Numbered from the stretch's first letter, positions 36,101 to 47,823 are shown. The stretch: 64,000 nt of DNA from Branchiostoma floridae (GCF_000003815.2 NC_049990.1:15315053-15379052); one strand, 5' to 3'. Program-made: numbers and translations. Notes: generated from the sequence alone by a model not told the origin.

Positions 36101-39100
36101 GTGCATCTCCTGATAGAATCAGACCGAAGTCACGTGATCAGAATATGCGGTCAATTGCGCCAGGGAGGTAGCATACTTTTTTTCAACGTTACATGGGTGT
36201 GTTTATAGCCTCGATAGCTGCTGATGAAACAAAATGAAAATACGACCTACAAAGCGAACTGGAATCAACAAACGTTGGTGTTCAGGCTATACATTTGTTC
36301 AGGACACATTTATAGTCACAACAACTAAAAAAAATACATTATGTATCTTTTTGTCAGTTAATTCACGAGTCAGTTATACATGTAATAATAAGAATGATAA
36401 CTTATTTGCAAGACATTGTCCTAATTGCAAACAAAGCAAAGCACAGTGGTGGTATACAAAATTATACATACTTCACAAAGAAGGAAAATGAGATAAGTAA
36501 ATAAGTTAGAAGGGAAATGAAATCTATTCTAAATTTGTTTTTACTTTTTAAGCTATTTGAAGGATTTGACTTCTTGATAACTTACGTACCTTTCACCGTC
36601 GTAGTTTTGGTCCCACCTGCGGTATTGCCTGTTCCATTGTCACTGTTTACGTCAGCACTCACCAAAACGCGTGCGCTAGGATCAAGAAGTAAAAAAATAA
36701 TACTTTAAAATTTAGTTTTTATTCATGATTCAGGGTTTTTAGCGCACTGAGCCAACACGCTATAATTTGAGACCTACAGTACCTTGGCCGCACCTGGGGC
36801 AATTGCTGTCGTATTGAGGTCACCTGAGTGGCGCCGAATGGCAGCTCGCTCCAGACAGCTTGCGACAGTCGTATTGAGGTCACCTGAGTGGCGCCGAATG
36901 GCAGCTTGCTCCAGACCCTTGCGATTTAGCCCCGCCTATTGTAAGCTCCTCGCAATTCAGCCCCTGGCAGCAAAGAGTGGGTAGTCAGCCCACTCAATAA
37001 CAATAACCTAAAGAAGCTAAATGAGGACTCATTTTAACTAATGTAGTGGTACCTTGCCATTTTTTGCGTGGGGATCAATGTCCGATCAAATATGATACTA
37101 AAGAATACCTATACCAATGATTAGTCCACTCCATTGTTATAGTATATTAAAGAATTATATTAGCCCTTATTGTTATGTTAACTAGGTCGTTAAGCTTTAT
37201 CCTATACCCCTACCTTGTACTTTGTGTAATAGTTGCCATACATATCATGTACAATTGTCGTGCAATAAAGCTCTTCATATGATATACAATCTTACATTTG
37301 CACACTTAAAGCTTGAACAGACTTATTAATTGATTGGACACGCTAACATAAAACACGTTTACTGGTTCTTGTTCGGTAAGGTAAGGTTTGTTTTTCGTTG
37401 AAAGTAGGTTGGAAACCCATATGGCAGTCCCAGATTCGACAGTTAGGAGCGAAGGTCAAGACAATGAAAATATTTGTGTTCCAGATAAGGTCACAGGTCA
37501 CATGTAGGAAAACTTGTACGATCACGAATTACATGTTTAACTAACGAAATCCGAGATCGTCATGTTGCAAAATACAACAACAACGATATCTTGTCATGGA
37601 TAGACCGTCCGATAAAGACACCATGACTAGATGATAGAAGGAAGTGTACCGTAATTCTTGATATGTTAACGGTAACTTAATTTTAGCGACTTTAGCAGTC
37701 ACTTTATTCAACCGCTAAAATTTCATCGTCAACAGTTATTTCATCACTCTGAGGCCAGCTAGAAAAATATTCTCACTACTAAAATTAAATGCTGTTACCT
37801 ACTACTCCCTTTCCCCAACCTCATTACCGAACGCAATATCAAATGAATTTACAGTATTTTATGAGACGTCGGTTTCAGCTTTTGCTTATGTTGATATTGA
37901 TATTTCAACTCCTGACCATAAACTCAATTTCCAATGCCATAATCGTATGATATGATATATCGTGCGGTGCCATCATATTTGGTTTACCGGGGCTCCCATA
38001 CTCTAACCTGAGTACCATCCTCCGTACATGCCGTAGTGACCGCTGGCTCAATACTTTTGCTCGTTTAACCACTACTACGGACCCCCTTTCCACTACACTG
38101 CGACCTAAATAGGATATGTGTAACCTTCGCTTTCGCCGCGTTTCACACTGGGTATACAATTCAAAACGTAAAAGTCTGACTGAGAAGACAACAAAACACA
38201 CAATGTGTAAACAGATTTTGTTTCTTTTCTATAACGTTACAATTCGTTGAGCGATGTGTCAAATCTTAGGTCGTAGAGAGAGCGCTGCGAGAGCGCCGTC
38301 CTAGTGGCGAAAGGGGGTATATGCACGAGAAAGTATTGAGCCAGCGGTCACTTCTGAGGATGGTACTCAGGCTACCTAGTCTCTGCCAGACTCTGGGTCG
38401 TTGGAAAAACCGTAGAAATAGATCACAAATAGAGGAGTGAGCCGACCAGAGAACTCATAAATAGCCGGCTAGTGAGCACGCGACCTACCCATATTCGCTC
38501 CCTAGAAGTTAAGTGTTTTGGTGTAAAATATACAGAAAGACCCCCTGGGCCCATGTGCCACTTGTAATAGCAGTAGTGGAGGCGTGAACACGAAACAGGC
38601 GTGTTGTACATGTCAATTCTCACTCCAGGGGAGGGGGTTACTACAAATAACATCTATGAAATATGACCAACATCTGGCACAGTATACGCATCTTCTTTCA
38701 CAGCCCCCCTCCCACTAAACACACAAAGTTATATACGTAACAAAACAAGAGAGCACCAAGCTTTCAACGCAAAATGAACATTTGATGCTACATTCACAAC
38801 TTTGCAGGAGGACATATAAACCAGATACAGCTGTGTTATCGTTCTGTGCATCACATGACGTAAACAAAAGCCCCGAGAGTCAAAGCATCAAGTTGATAAG
38901 ATAAATCCAATACTGTATACAGACATTTTTTCAGGTCCACCGCTAGCACTAGCCCGGAGTCAAATCTATAATTGAATTAGAGCAAGTTTTAAACCTTGTT
39001 GATGACTTTCTTTAATACTTTGTGACCAAGAAACACACACGACTTATCACAAACAAGACCGTGGAGCTAGTATTACTGCTGAATCAGTGACAGTGCCTCT

Positions 39101-42100
39101 GGTTTTTCATGCCCAGGGTCTCCCCATAAATTGAATACTGGCGCTTGTCCCAACACATTAAACTTGTAACTCATGGTCATGTTGCAGTACTATATAGACC
39201 GATCTCATAGCTCCGCCCACCTACATGTACGTCAAAACGTAGAGATGCAAGTATTTGACGGACATTTAGCCACATACGCTCCCATTGGTCCAATTGATAA
39301 TTGCTACGCTATCATTGGTTGAATTGATAATTGTGACGGACAGACGGTCTTCCCCCAGACGAAGTATGCAACCACGCCAGGTGACAGCTTGACAATCAGT
39401 GAGTCGACCCATATTGTTTTCAAACAATGCGAACAAATGAAGTCACGGTGACGATATTGTCATATCTACGTTATGATTATTTTGTCAAATCTGTCTCAGT
39501 TGCGTCTCTGTCTCGTATGAAGAATGCTGTAGTACACTCTGTTAGTATTAGGATGAGAAGCTACTGTCTAATCGCTTACAGACTCCCCTAAACAAGTTCA
39601 CATGTTGTGGCCACGGACACATGCTGGCTTTAGTAGCTTTTGGCGATCCTCATAGAAGAGGGAGGGAAGAGACAGAAATGTCACGGTGTTGGCAGTCGCA
39701 GACTATGTCACCACAAACTAGGCTAGTCTGATATTGCAACAACCCAAATTTGAACAGTTCGACATGTCATTTTGGGGATCAGGACAATTCTACCATTGCC
39801 AACTCGATCCATTCAACTTGGTCCAACACCCTGTTCAACTGGGTCATGGTTAGGCCTTAGGGTGTTTGGCCAAGTAGACCCAGGAGTTGGAAAGAGTTCG
39901 CAAAGCGAAGCATCGGACATTCGATCAAAACAACATTTCCTTGAAGGACATTGAATATGATCGGTCGGTCGTTTAGGTCTCTTGGTAAAAAAGTATTTCC
40001 AGAATAGGAGATGTCAAATTCGGCAGTTCCACTGCAGTACCATAACATGCCTCTAGGATGACTATAATCTAAGCATTTGGAGGTCGCTCATATGCCAAAT
40101 ATGAAAACAGTCTATCCAGGCGTTCTCTACTTGTCATGCGAACATCTCCATCAAAAATTCACAGCAGTTAATACAGAACCTCCAAATCACGGAGGAAATA
40201 ATGTCGTCTACAAGGATTGAAACTCTGTTGCCTTGTTTATCAGTCTGTAGAAGATGAAAAGAGACTTCAAAAACATCGAGAGGGAAACTGTATCAATGTC
40301 AAGTTCTCTACATAATGTTTGAAACGCAACAGCAGGTGTGGCGACCGTAGTATACTGTACTTTTGCCATTTTCACGGTGGGGGTGTATTTCACGATAGAC
40401 GGTTTTCGTGGTTGAAACTGTTTTGTAGTACAGTGGTAAATATATTTGAACGGCGTATATGCGGTGTCCTGGATTTGCTTTGTACACTATAGTTGCTAGT
40501 AACCGCGCAAAAATGCCAAAATAAAAGCACTGCGACTTACAGTACTAAATGTAGGGGCACCACAAGCTCATAAAAATGGGTCAAACCCTTTCTGGAAGTT
40601 AAAACGTCGCTGAAAATGTGATTTACGAATAGCTAGCCGCTCAGACACTATAAAAAGTGACACTATGCGCCCCCTGCTCTAGTCTCTACCAGGCCCCATA
40701 GGTCGTTGGAAAAATAGCAGAAATTGGCCAAATAGACAGATAACTTGCCAGAGGAGTTAAGGGGCCATATGAATACAGCTCGCGAAAAAGGGAGGGAGGG
40801 AGAGTTGTAACCTTCCCATGGACTATATAGCTAAATCTTATGGCAAACTATTTCTCTTTTTGCCGAATTCTACGGTCCATACCCGGGTACCCCCGTAGGA
40901 AGGCCTGGTGGAGGCATACCCTTCCCCTAGCGACCTGTCAAACTGACACAGATGTTTATCATAGAGTCCGACCACGTGGCAGGGTGCTGGCCAAAATGAC
41001 GTCTGACTTCGTTAGGGACTGTACGATATTTATCAGGGGGGGAGGGCTGGTGCATTAGGGGGGGAGGGCCATGTTAATTTTTTTTGAGGTGGGGGGAGGG
41101 CCATGATAATTTTTTTTGAGATAGAGGGGAGGGCCATGTTAATTTTTTTGAAAGAATTGTTTATACTATTTTTTGTTTTGATATCTTGACATGGCCCTAA
41201 AACTGATAAAATAAGCCTTCTGAATAGCCTAAAATGCAAAAGCTTCCGGGGGGCTTCGCCCCCCTAGGTCCCCCAAAGTGGCGCTGCCCTGGACCAGCGT
41301 TCCCGCCAGGCATGTCATTCCATCTACGGACTTATTTTTTTCTGGATAGACGCACTCGGCTCGGCTGAGTTTCCCCAAATATTACAAAAGCGGTGCGCGG
41401 TAAATTTGTGAAGAATCCAAAACTATACACTTTATTTTTTATTTACAACATTTCTTTTGTTTCAAAAGGACAAAATTTGCGGCAGAAAAGGGGCCGCAAT
41501 GTTGTTGTCAAGCGTCGATCGAGTCTGTGCATTGGCATTGGCGTCCGTAGCACATGGCGCGGCACGCCCCCCTCCCCAGACGGACTGTCGATCGCACCAG
41601 CACGTTGGGACGTCTTTTCTGGCTACTCCTTCAAGGCTACACCGGCACTGATCACTGCCAAAGACGCAGCAGATCGCCCTCCTTCGTATAATGTATAACG
41701 TTCTTGGTCTACTCTACTCTATGTAAAAAGAAATCCAGCGGTGAGCCAAAGATTTCACGCCGAAAACGGGGTTACCTGAGGTCGCACGTAACAAACGCAC
41801 GCTCGTGGAAAATGACGGCGCGGCCTTGTAAAACCCGACCGATTCGATAAATGATGAATTTGAGTAAAATCATCGGGTAAAATAGAAAAAAACACAAGGT
41901 GTGATGGCGCCGTCATTCTATCCTCTGGAAAAACTAAGCATTTGATGCAGGAGGGCGCAACATCGATCGCACGAGGTAGGCATTTTTTATTCAATGCCGG
42001 AAAAAAATTGGCAGGATTTTTCCATGGGCTGACGAACTCACTGGCTAGAGCCCTGTTTGGAAGCATCAAAAACCCAAAATTTTCATATAGACATCACTGG

Positions 42101-42915
42101 ACAAATAATACCCGGCGGGCCAGATCACGGGTAGCTGATTCCCCCTGCTTATACTAAGTTATAGTTATAACGTATTTTTGGGGAGAGGGCGGACGTCGAT
42201 TACTGAAAAACGGGAGTAAAAAAGGCATCCGGCATCCAATCTCGGGGGCATAATTTTTCTCTCAAATTGCAGGAAATTCTGTTTTAGAGGGTATGAAAAT
42301 CCAAATTTTCCCGGGGGAGCATGCCCCCGGACCCCTGCCCCGACGCTGTGAAAAAATCCTGGCAAGAACACTGGCGCCCTTGTACCCTGACGTCGATTAA
42401 GATTATTTTATCGGTTGTTTTTCTACCCGTTTAATTATGCCTGTCGGGGTTGAGGGGGGGAGGGCCATGTTGATTTTTTTGAGGTGGAGGGGGAGGGTCA
42501 CGTTAATTTTTTTTGAGATGGGGGGAGGGCCATCAAAAAATTTTTTCATCAGACTTCCAATGCACCAGCCCTCCCCCCCCAATAAATATCGTATGGTCCC
42601 TTATCTTACTGAAAGTTTCCTTGCATCTTTTCATAGCCAAACACCTATGCATAGGGACTGTGGTACACGTTTGCCTGGTTATCGTTAACCAATCCCTGCT
42701 GGCAGGCAATTGCTTGACCAAGATTATAACCAAAATTCGACACATTTTCATGGCTGTTAATTCTAAACCCTCTTAAGCAGGCTGAACCGCACACGTTAAA
42801 CAAATCTAAACGAAACCATTTGGTTAGATTAATTCTACAGTTTATGGACATACCTGTCGAGGCAGCAGCAACAACAGACGAGCAGGGGAAACCAGGAGCG
42901 GAAGATAACAGACAT
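18116..42915 (-). CDS. Secreted M14B (carboxypeptidase N/E-type) metallocarboxypeptidase with three TTL domains and mucin-like linkers
   Basis: Thirteen coding exons: 42915-42854, 36675-36590, 33301-33137, 32481-32285, 31566-31393, 30806-30702, 29939-29735, 28744-28605, 27980-27881, 27200-26865, 23253-23098, 22341-20791 and 20184-18116 (TAA). All phases agree; about 1781 residues. Exon 1 encodes a signal peptide ([18 protein letters not shown]). The peptidase domain (about 50-378) has the zinc motif HGNE (H116, E119), the third ligand H252, the substrate residues N194-R195 in LNRNFPDL, Tyr338 and the catalytic Glu349. It should therefore remove C-terminal residues from secreted peptides, with Lys/Arg preference inferred from the subfamily. 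Three split transthyretin-like domains follow (exons 9/10, 11/12 and 12/13), each with an xCxPxEGA strand and extra cysteines. They are separated by Thr/Ser-rich, probably O-glycosylated segments of up to about 400 residues. The tail has basic stretches and two FWQWW motifs. Exons 1-2 rest on splice-phase agreement and signal-peptide character; the rest is secure by homology. Confidence 0.88.
20268..20655. mobile_element. MITE of the GATTATATGGATGACATCC family in the last carboxypeptidase intron
   Basis: Left end GATTTGATTATATGGATGAC; degenerate right complement near 20628-20655 (GCGGATGTTATC...). Internal sequence matches 11048 and 48532. Confidence 0.55.
22384..22571. mobile_element. MITE, family A, best-preserved copy
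   Basis: TAGTTCACCTTTATCCGTGG at the left, with GGTTACCTATATCCGTT mirrored by ACGGATATAGGTTACC, and ending GGTGAACTAA. In the carboxypeptidase intron between 22342 and 23097. Confidence 0.75.
22752..22966 (+). mobile_element. 3' end fragment of a LINE with (GATACA)n tail
   Basis: The plus frame from about 22779 reads [18 protein letters not shown] and stops after GVTGCSV. The DSFKERL signature is typical of CR1/L2-like reverse transcriptase C termini. The 3' UTR ends in repeats of GATACA (22944-22966). A sister fragment lies at 49290-49510 on the other strand. Confidence 0.7.
24000..26837 (+). mobile_element. CR1/L2-like non-LTR retrotransposon, 5' truncated, with an open endonuclease-reverse transcriptase ORF
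   Basis: The frame is open from about 24010 to the stop at 26604, over 830 codons. The endonuclease part has the catalytic AITETWL, VVYNPP, GDTN and SSDHQV motifs, but its N-terminal strand is missing, which places the truncation near 24000. The reverse transcriptase has [45 protein letters not shown] and the active-site KYADDLT, followed by [10 protein letters not shown]. The 3' end is a short (TTCAAAG)n tail (26817-26837). It lies antisense in a carboxypeptidase intron. The intact ORF suggests a fairly recent insertion. Confidence 0.9.
27508..27705. mobile_element. Foldback MITE
   Basis: Arms AATCTCTATTGAGATCCTAC and CTAGTATCATAAGCTGAC are mirrored at 27660-27705, with GGAGTGTGCAT mirrored near the centre. 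Carboxypeptidase intron. Confidence 0.75.
28755..29590. repeat. Five degenerate tandem repeats of about 170 bases
   Basis: ATGGATCAAAAGCG followed by CTCTATTTATCAGTTGCAG recurs at about 28768, 28944, 29110, 29276 and 29451, spaced 166-176 bases. The array starts next to the acceptor of the 28744 exon of the carboxypeptidase gene. Confidence 0.8.
30361..30539. mobile_element. 179-bp insertion with 15-bp target-site duplication
   Basis: AAGGATCATACTTCT occurs exactly at 30346-30360 and 30540-30554. The insert contains a TATA-like GGTATAAAAGGAGG, a hairpin and CGAAACCGG. No coding capacity. Carboxypeptidase intron. Confidence 0.7.
31132..31155. repeat. 24-bp perfect palindrome
   Basis: CAAGGACGTTAT is followed directly by its reverse complement, and GGACATAG is present just outside on both sides. 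Carboxypeptidase intron. Confidence 0.8.
34571..34892. mobile_element. MITE, family B, second copy
   Basis: Left GTGCACAACCCGCCGTTGGT and right complement GGTGGGTTGTGCCCTTAGC. The interior follows the 13097 copy (ACGTATTTCTGAAAAC, GGAGGGAGTACGTCAAC). Confidence 0.65.
35707..35929. mobile_element. MITE, family C, full copy with target duplication
   Basis: Long inverted arms meet at CACCACG/CGTGGTG. CCGTCTA is present on both flanks (35700-35706 and 35930-35936), fitting a 7-8 base target duplication as in hAT elements. Confidence 0.75.
36808..36925. repeat. 60-bp tandem duplication
   Basis: GTCGTATTGAGGTCACCTGA recurs at exactly 60 bases (36809 and 36869) with nearly identical following sequence. 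It lies just upstream of carboxypeptidase exon 2, on the intron side. Confidence 0.8.
38007..38371. mobile_element. MITE, family E (CCTGAGTACCATCCTC termini)
   Basis: CCTGAGTACCATCCTC and GTGACCGCTGGCTCAATACT at the left are mirrored at 38330-38371. Followed at once by a family C half element (about 38378-38455). Carboxypeptidase intron 1. Confidence 0.7.
38456..41014. other. Part of carboxypeptidase intron 1 with no recognised exon
   Basis: Contains CCAATTGATAATTG-type repeats (39280-39340) related to sequence near 59930-60055, and a family C half element (about 40678-40770). No supported coding sequence. Confidence 0.4.
41015..42600. mobile_element. PIF/Harbinger-like nonautonomous DNA transposon
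   Basis: TTA flanks both ends (41012-41014, 42601-42603). The left terminus GGGACTGTACGATATTTATC with GGGAGGGCTGGTGCATT is mirrored at the right (GCACCAGCCCTCC ... AAATATCGTATGGTCCC). Subterminal repeats of GGGAGGGCCATGTTAATTTT occur several times at each end. 1586 bases, no transposase recognised. Confidence 0.7.
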
Positions 42916-43260
42916 TTCTTCCGGGCTGTCTCACCACCGCACCCGAGGAAACCCAAACAGACGAACGGTCCAACCCCGGGCCTTGCTGTTGAACTAGCAC
43001 CGTTACTACACCACATCCTGCATCTTGGAAGCCATGTGAAGCTATAAACCTCCTCAAAACCGATCCTTTAAGTTAAAGCAGTCCGTCAGGGAGAGTTGAA
43101 GACCCCCGCGCGGAGAGAAAAAGGGCCGGCGCGGTACGGTAGACTTCCCCCGGCTGATGTCTGCACGCGCGGCCAGCACTCGCCGCGCCCCCTGCGAGTC
43201 TGTAAACAGGCGGGAAATTTGGAAAAATGTCAGGCATCTCCCGGGAAAGAAAGCCCTTCC
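42916..43260 (-). promoter_or_regulatory. Putative 5' UTR and GC-rich promoter region of the carboxypeptidase gene
   Basis: Upstream of the ATG at 42915 the minus strand carries a 9-codon upstream ORF (ATG at 43035, stop at 43006). Beyond it lies a GC- and CpG-rich block (about 43105-43205), unusual in this AT-leaning window, without an obvious TATA box. This resembles a CpG-type animal promoter. The transcription start is not visible. Confidence 0.35.
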
Positions 43261-43689
43261 TGTAGGGACGGGGGAAGCTGAAGGGCCGGCTTTGTCACTT
43301 TGCGATCAACAACATGATCTCAGAAAAATTAAGAAAATATTAACGTAGATGAAGGTATTACTGAGTGACCTTCTAGCATGAGAAGTTAAGATTATATACA
43401 CATTGTTCATATGTCCATATGGTATCAATGCGATTGGGGACTCGTACGTGGCTGATACTGCCAAACCGCAAACGCAAGAAATACAATAGTCTCTATACAG
43501 ACATTTAGGATTTTCAAATCACGTCAAAATGTATACATGTATTTACTTGCATTCTAGTGTGATTCGACCGGGTGTAAGCTGCATTCCCAGATAGTCTATC
43601 TGTAGTAAATATACATACAATATGCATATATGAAGTACATGATTTTGTCCAGAAATTTCAGAAATATTGGTCGACAATAATGATCGACC

Positions 43690-44250
43690 CCTAGATGGAC
43701 CATCCCTAACTTGGATCATCACCTACTTGGATCATCCCCTACTTGGATCATCCCCTACTTGGATCAGCCTGAGCGTTAGATCATCCCCTACTTGGATCAT
43801 CCCCCACTTGGATCATCCCCTACTTGGATCATCCCCTACTTGGGTCATCCCCCACTTGGATCATCCCCTACATGAATCACCCCCTGCTTAGATCACCCCC
43901 TACTTGGATCAGCCTGAGCGTTAGATCATCCCCCTGGATCATCTATTAATTGATTGGACCTTTCCCTATTTGTACCATCCCTTTCTATGACCATGCACCC
44001 CTTAGTTGGATTATCCCTTAGTTGGATCACCCCTTAATTGGATCATCCCCTACCTGGATCATCCCCTGCTTGGATCATCCCCTGCTTGGATCATCCCCTA
44101 CTTGGATCATCCTCTGCTTGGATCATCCCCTACTTGGACCATCCCCAGCTTGGATCATCCCCTACATGAATCACCCCCTACTTTGATCATCCCTTACTTG
44201 AATCATCCCCTACTTGGGTCATCCCCTACTTGGACCACCCCCTACTTGCA
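43690..44250. repeat. 16-bp minisatellite (CTTGGATCATCCCCTA)n
   Basis: About 30 imperfect units, interrupted near 43910-44000. The overlapping ORFs encoding LGSSPTWIIPYLDHP are products of the repeat. Confidence 0.9.
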
Positions 44251-44667
44251 ACAATTGGAACGTGCCCTACATCTGCTCCTGATCGACCCACAATCCCACG
44301 GGACCGCGACGAATGTTGTTGACCTTCAACTACGGGACGACCTTCTAGTGTGTCTGAGTAAAGCTATTGCTTTTAACGAGGAATAATAGATGTTGTGGTT
44401 TCATTAAAGGATGGGGGAAACAGACTTTTCCTATGTACGGTTTGGAGTAATACTGTAATGTAAAAAAACTCAGGAAAGTAAAACGTCTTATGACAGACTT
44501 TTATAGTCAGACTTGTCACCGCCAAGTCTGTAACGTTACATGTGGGATCAGAAGACGGCCTGGTACACACGGATAACAACTATGCTACACGTGTTGAGGT
44601 GGAACCCGTTGTCATATATATAGGATGAGATATTAGGGAGCAGCGTTAGCGTCTATTAAAATATGTG

Positions 44668-44668
<1 letters not shown>

Positions 44669-44713
<45 letters not shown>

Positions 44714-44744
44714 GTTGGAGTTTGTGTGTGTTAGTGTACCTCGC

Positions 44745-44804
<60 letters not shown>

Positions 44805-44831
44805 GGGGGCACACACACACACACACTCGCG

Positions 44832-44877
<46 letters not shown>

Positions 44878-44935
44878 GCGTGTGTGTGTGTGTGTGTCCG
44901 TGTCTGCGTGTGTGTCTGTGTATGTGTATGTTAAA
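44669..44935. repeat. Compound microsatellite (GA, TC, GT, CA tracts)
   Basis: Successive (GA)n, (TC)n, (GT)n, (GA)n, (CA)n, (TC)n and (GT)n blocks. Confidence 0.95.
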
Positions 44936-45527
44936 TTAATAACTGTGAACCCCCCGCGTGTGTGTAACGTTACGTCTCTTGATTCTTGAAAACATTTCTG
45001 TTTGCGTCTCTTGAATACATTTCTTTTTATTAGACACAGTGAAATTCCTTTCTTTTACACATAACGGGAACATATTGTACAAAGCTACTACGTTGCTGAT
45101 GCAGGTATGAATGGAGATGCGCATAGATATGATTCAGAGGATACGATTAGTTTAATGTGTAAAAGCTATTGTTACTTACTTATAAATGAATATAGGACAA
45201 AAAGTCGTTTTGTGTCAACGACATGTTTGATAGCGTTAATTTTTGTTACAAGTTTTATGGCCTCTAAATTTAAAAATATAGGCATCCTGTTTATTGTCTT
45301 CTTCCCAACTTATCATGTTCCCACGCAACCTTCTCTTTTTATGGGCCCAGAGGATGTCATCCATAGACTTCACTTACTGTGGCCTTAGCTGATTTAAAAA
45401 TCTTAGGATAGCCAGTATAAGCCGAGGCAGGAAATCATCAGGGAAAACGTCCGACCAAAACTGAAATGTGTAAAGGTGATTTTTGGTTGGGGAAATGTCC
45501 CATGTGTATACACTGTCCATAGTGGGA

Positions 45528-45690
45528 CCGCGTGGCACGATCGGGAGCGCGTTGGTCTCAGGCCCGAGAGGTCCCGGGTTCAAATCCGCTTGCCGTGTCA
45601 CCGATCTTGTGCCCTTGGGAAAGGCACTTTACACGACTTTCCTCACCTAACTCAGGTGTAAATGAGTACATAGCTGCGGCTAGTGGCAGT
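45528..45690 (+). repeat. tRNA-derived SINE
   Basis: GTGGCACGATCGGGAGCG (A-box region) and GGTCCCGGGTTCAAATCC (B box) form the tRNA-like head at 45528-45600. The family tail CGATCTTGTGCCCTTGGGAA and AGGTGTAAATGAGTAC follows. Confidence 0.8.
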
Positions 45691-45841
45691 GACAGGCCTT
45701 TGTTGTGGTGACAGGCCATAGGGGCATGTTCGGGCATGACGCACCCGCCATGACACACGAGTCAGGGGTAGGAGGAACCCCTTGCATCCTTGGTCGGAAG
45801 TCCTCCTAGGAGATGGAAACTCCAAATAATAAAACCTGCAT

Positions 45842-47599
45842 TAGTCCATGGGCCAGAGGAAAAATCGGTACCTCCGAGGTGGCAAATTCTCCTTGTTATT
45901 TTTGAATAGTAGAAGGCCTGTGGCATATATTTTGACGTGATAGCCATTCTGGTATGGTAGCTTTCTACCGGCTATCACCCTTCAAGCCTATCACCACCTA
46001 AATGATCTGGAAATTTCGTGTCTTCAATAAGGGGGAGGGGCAAAAAATTAAACATCAATATTTTTCCACGAAAATTCACAGGCTGGTAGAACCTGCTAAG
46101 TGGATCATAAAAATATCAATTGATTTTTGATATTGTGATTCAACACGAAATTATGTCTGCCTAAAATCATATTTTTTGGTGATTTTCTGGTGAAAAATAT
46201 ATACTTTACTTTCCAATATCGTTCATTTATTCACATTACCTATGGGGCCTTGCCTGATGAGTTAGACTTACCGTACCTATCCTTCTCTGCATATTAAGCT
46301 TTAAATGATCGAAATCCATCAATGAAATCCGGAGATATGAATGTGTGAAGAATGACACATCTGCCAGCTTATAGTGACAATATCGTTGCTAAGGCCGTTG
46401 CTAAGGCTGTTGTTTAGGAGGTTTCAGATCGTACTCCACAACAAAACTGATGCAAAGAACTTACTTTTCTGTAGTATTTTACTCTGATTACATCAATAGA
46501 AGTACAAGGAATCGTGTTAAAATGTTTAACATGTAACAGATGCAGAAATGTGTTTTTTTTTACGTCATTTCTTTCAGAATCGTTAGCAAAACTGTTGCTA
46601 AGGCCGTTGCTAAGGGTGTACTCAGTCATGTTTCAAGCCAAAACAGCAGAGAGTCAAGTTCTCTGACGCGTGATTTTGCTCCTGTCATCTCATAAATCAT
46701 ACTTAACTGTGAAAAATATCATAATTGATTGGAAATGTTAATTTGGGCTCTACATGGGGGTTATAAGGATACCTGAAAATGAATTACCTTGATTTCACAC
46801 ATTTTTTTACAAATCATTTGCTCTTTTTCGTCATTTAGTAGATACCTTACTAAAATTCACAGCGTATATCTAGTATGTCGTACACAATAAAAAAGGCTCT
46901 GCATGGGGGTTACCAAGGCACCACATATGTGACACCGTTTAAAGGGGCATTCCACTCCAAAAGGGGGTGGTGTTTTCCAATAGATAATGTGTCAATGAAT
47001 AGTATAATCAGCCGAATTTTGTGGAATTCACCTTGGGATGAATTGCGCGATATATGTTTTGGAAAACAATATGACACTCAGTAAACACATGCAGACCCTA
47101 CACATGCATTCCCTATACGCATAGACACTTTGTTTATCGTGCATATTTTCGGAATAAATGAGGATCGCTAAGCACACCGAGAAGGCAAATTGCTCATAAT
47201 ATAGCAAAGAACACATAACAAGACGAGATTTCTTTGCGATCCTGAAATTAGTTTTGTAACCTCACCTAAAAGTTTTGCATTGTATTCAGCCATAGGATTA
47301 ATTCAATTAGAGGGTACTTGGGGAGTTTGGTAGAAGACTGAATGCTTTTGAGGCACGTGAAGCAACTGGGTACTTGATCATATAATGTGAAGACGTATGC
47401 ATTTATTACTTCCTAAAATTAATATCTATCGGAAAATAACACTCCCGTGTGAAGTGGAATGCCCCTTTAATACACAGGATACGTAGCTGCAGGACTGTGT
47501 CATGCATATTGAAAATTTATCTAGAAACAAGACCACAAAAAAAGGCAGAACAAGGCTACTCTGGGATGAACACAAGTATATTGTACTTTTCTTGATCAA
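45842..47599. repeat. Left arm of a 1.2 kb inverted repeat
   Basis: Starts TAGTCCATGGGCCAG and matches the reverse complement of 52154-53382 almost throughout, ending CTTGATCAA. It is longer than the right arm only because of a 536-base insertion at 46936-47471. Confidence 0.85.
46936..47471. mobile_element. MITE inside the left arm, absent from the right arm
   Basis: TTTAAAGGGGCATTCCACTC at the left is mirrored by GTGGAATGCCCCTTTAA at the right, with ACAC on both flanks. The right arm has the uninterrupted sequence TGTGACACAGGATA at this point, so this is a filled/empty site pair. Confidence 0.85.
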
Positions 47600-47649
47600 G
47601 TTCTTTGAAACATAATTTTGCTACTCTTATCTTGATAGAATTGTGACAG

Positions 47650-47823
47650 NNNNNNNNNNNNNNNNNNNNNNNNNNNNNNNNNNNNNNNNNNNNNNNNNNN
47701 NNNNNNNNNNNNNNNNNNNNNNNNNNNNNNNNNNNNNNNNNNNNNNNNNNNNNNNNNNNNNNNNNNNNNNNNNNNNNNNNNNNNNNNNNNNNNNNNNNNN
47801 NNNNNNNNNNNNNNNNNNNNNNN
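47650..47823. other. Assembly gap (174 N)
   Basis: Run of N between the two inverted arms. The order and orientation of the flanks across it are uncertain. Confidence 1.

Larger units (their letters stand above)
33340..36580. other. Carboxypeptidase intron 2, repeat content
   Basis: No exon recognised. It holds a family B MITE (34571-34892), a truncated repeat starting ATTACCTTCGCCAAGG (35088-35330) with GTAT-type microsatellite, and the family C MITE (35707-35929). Confidence 0.5.

Noticed and set aside
36234-36491. 85-codon plus-strand ORF
   Set aside because: No homologous features, low-complexity surroundings and position within the carboxypeptidase intron; likely chance.
43690-44250. 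CRISPR-like array
   Set aside because: The 16-base units are contiguous with no spacers, and the genome is eukaryotic; it is a minisatellite.
45528-45600. Functional tRNA gene
   Set aside because: A and B boxes are present, but the sequence continues into a repeated SINE tail and no clean acceptor stem could be formed by eye.
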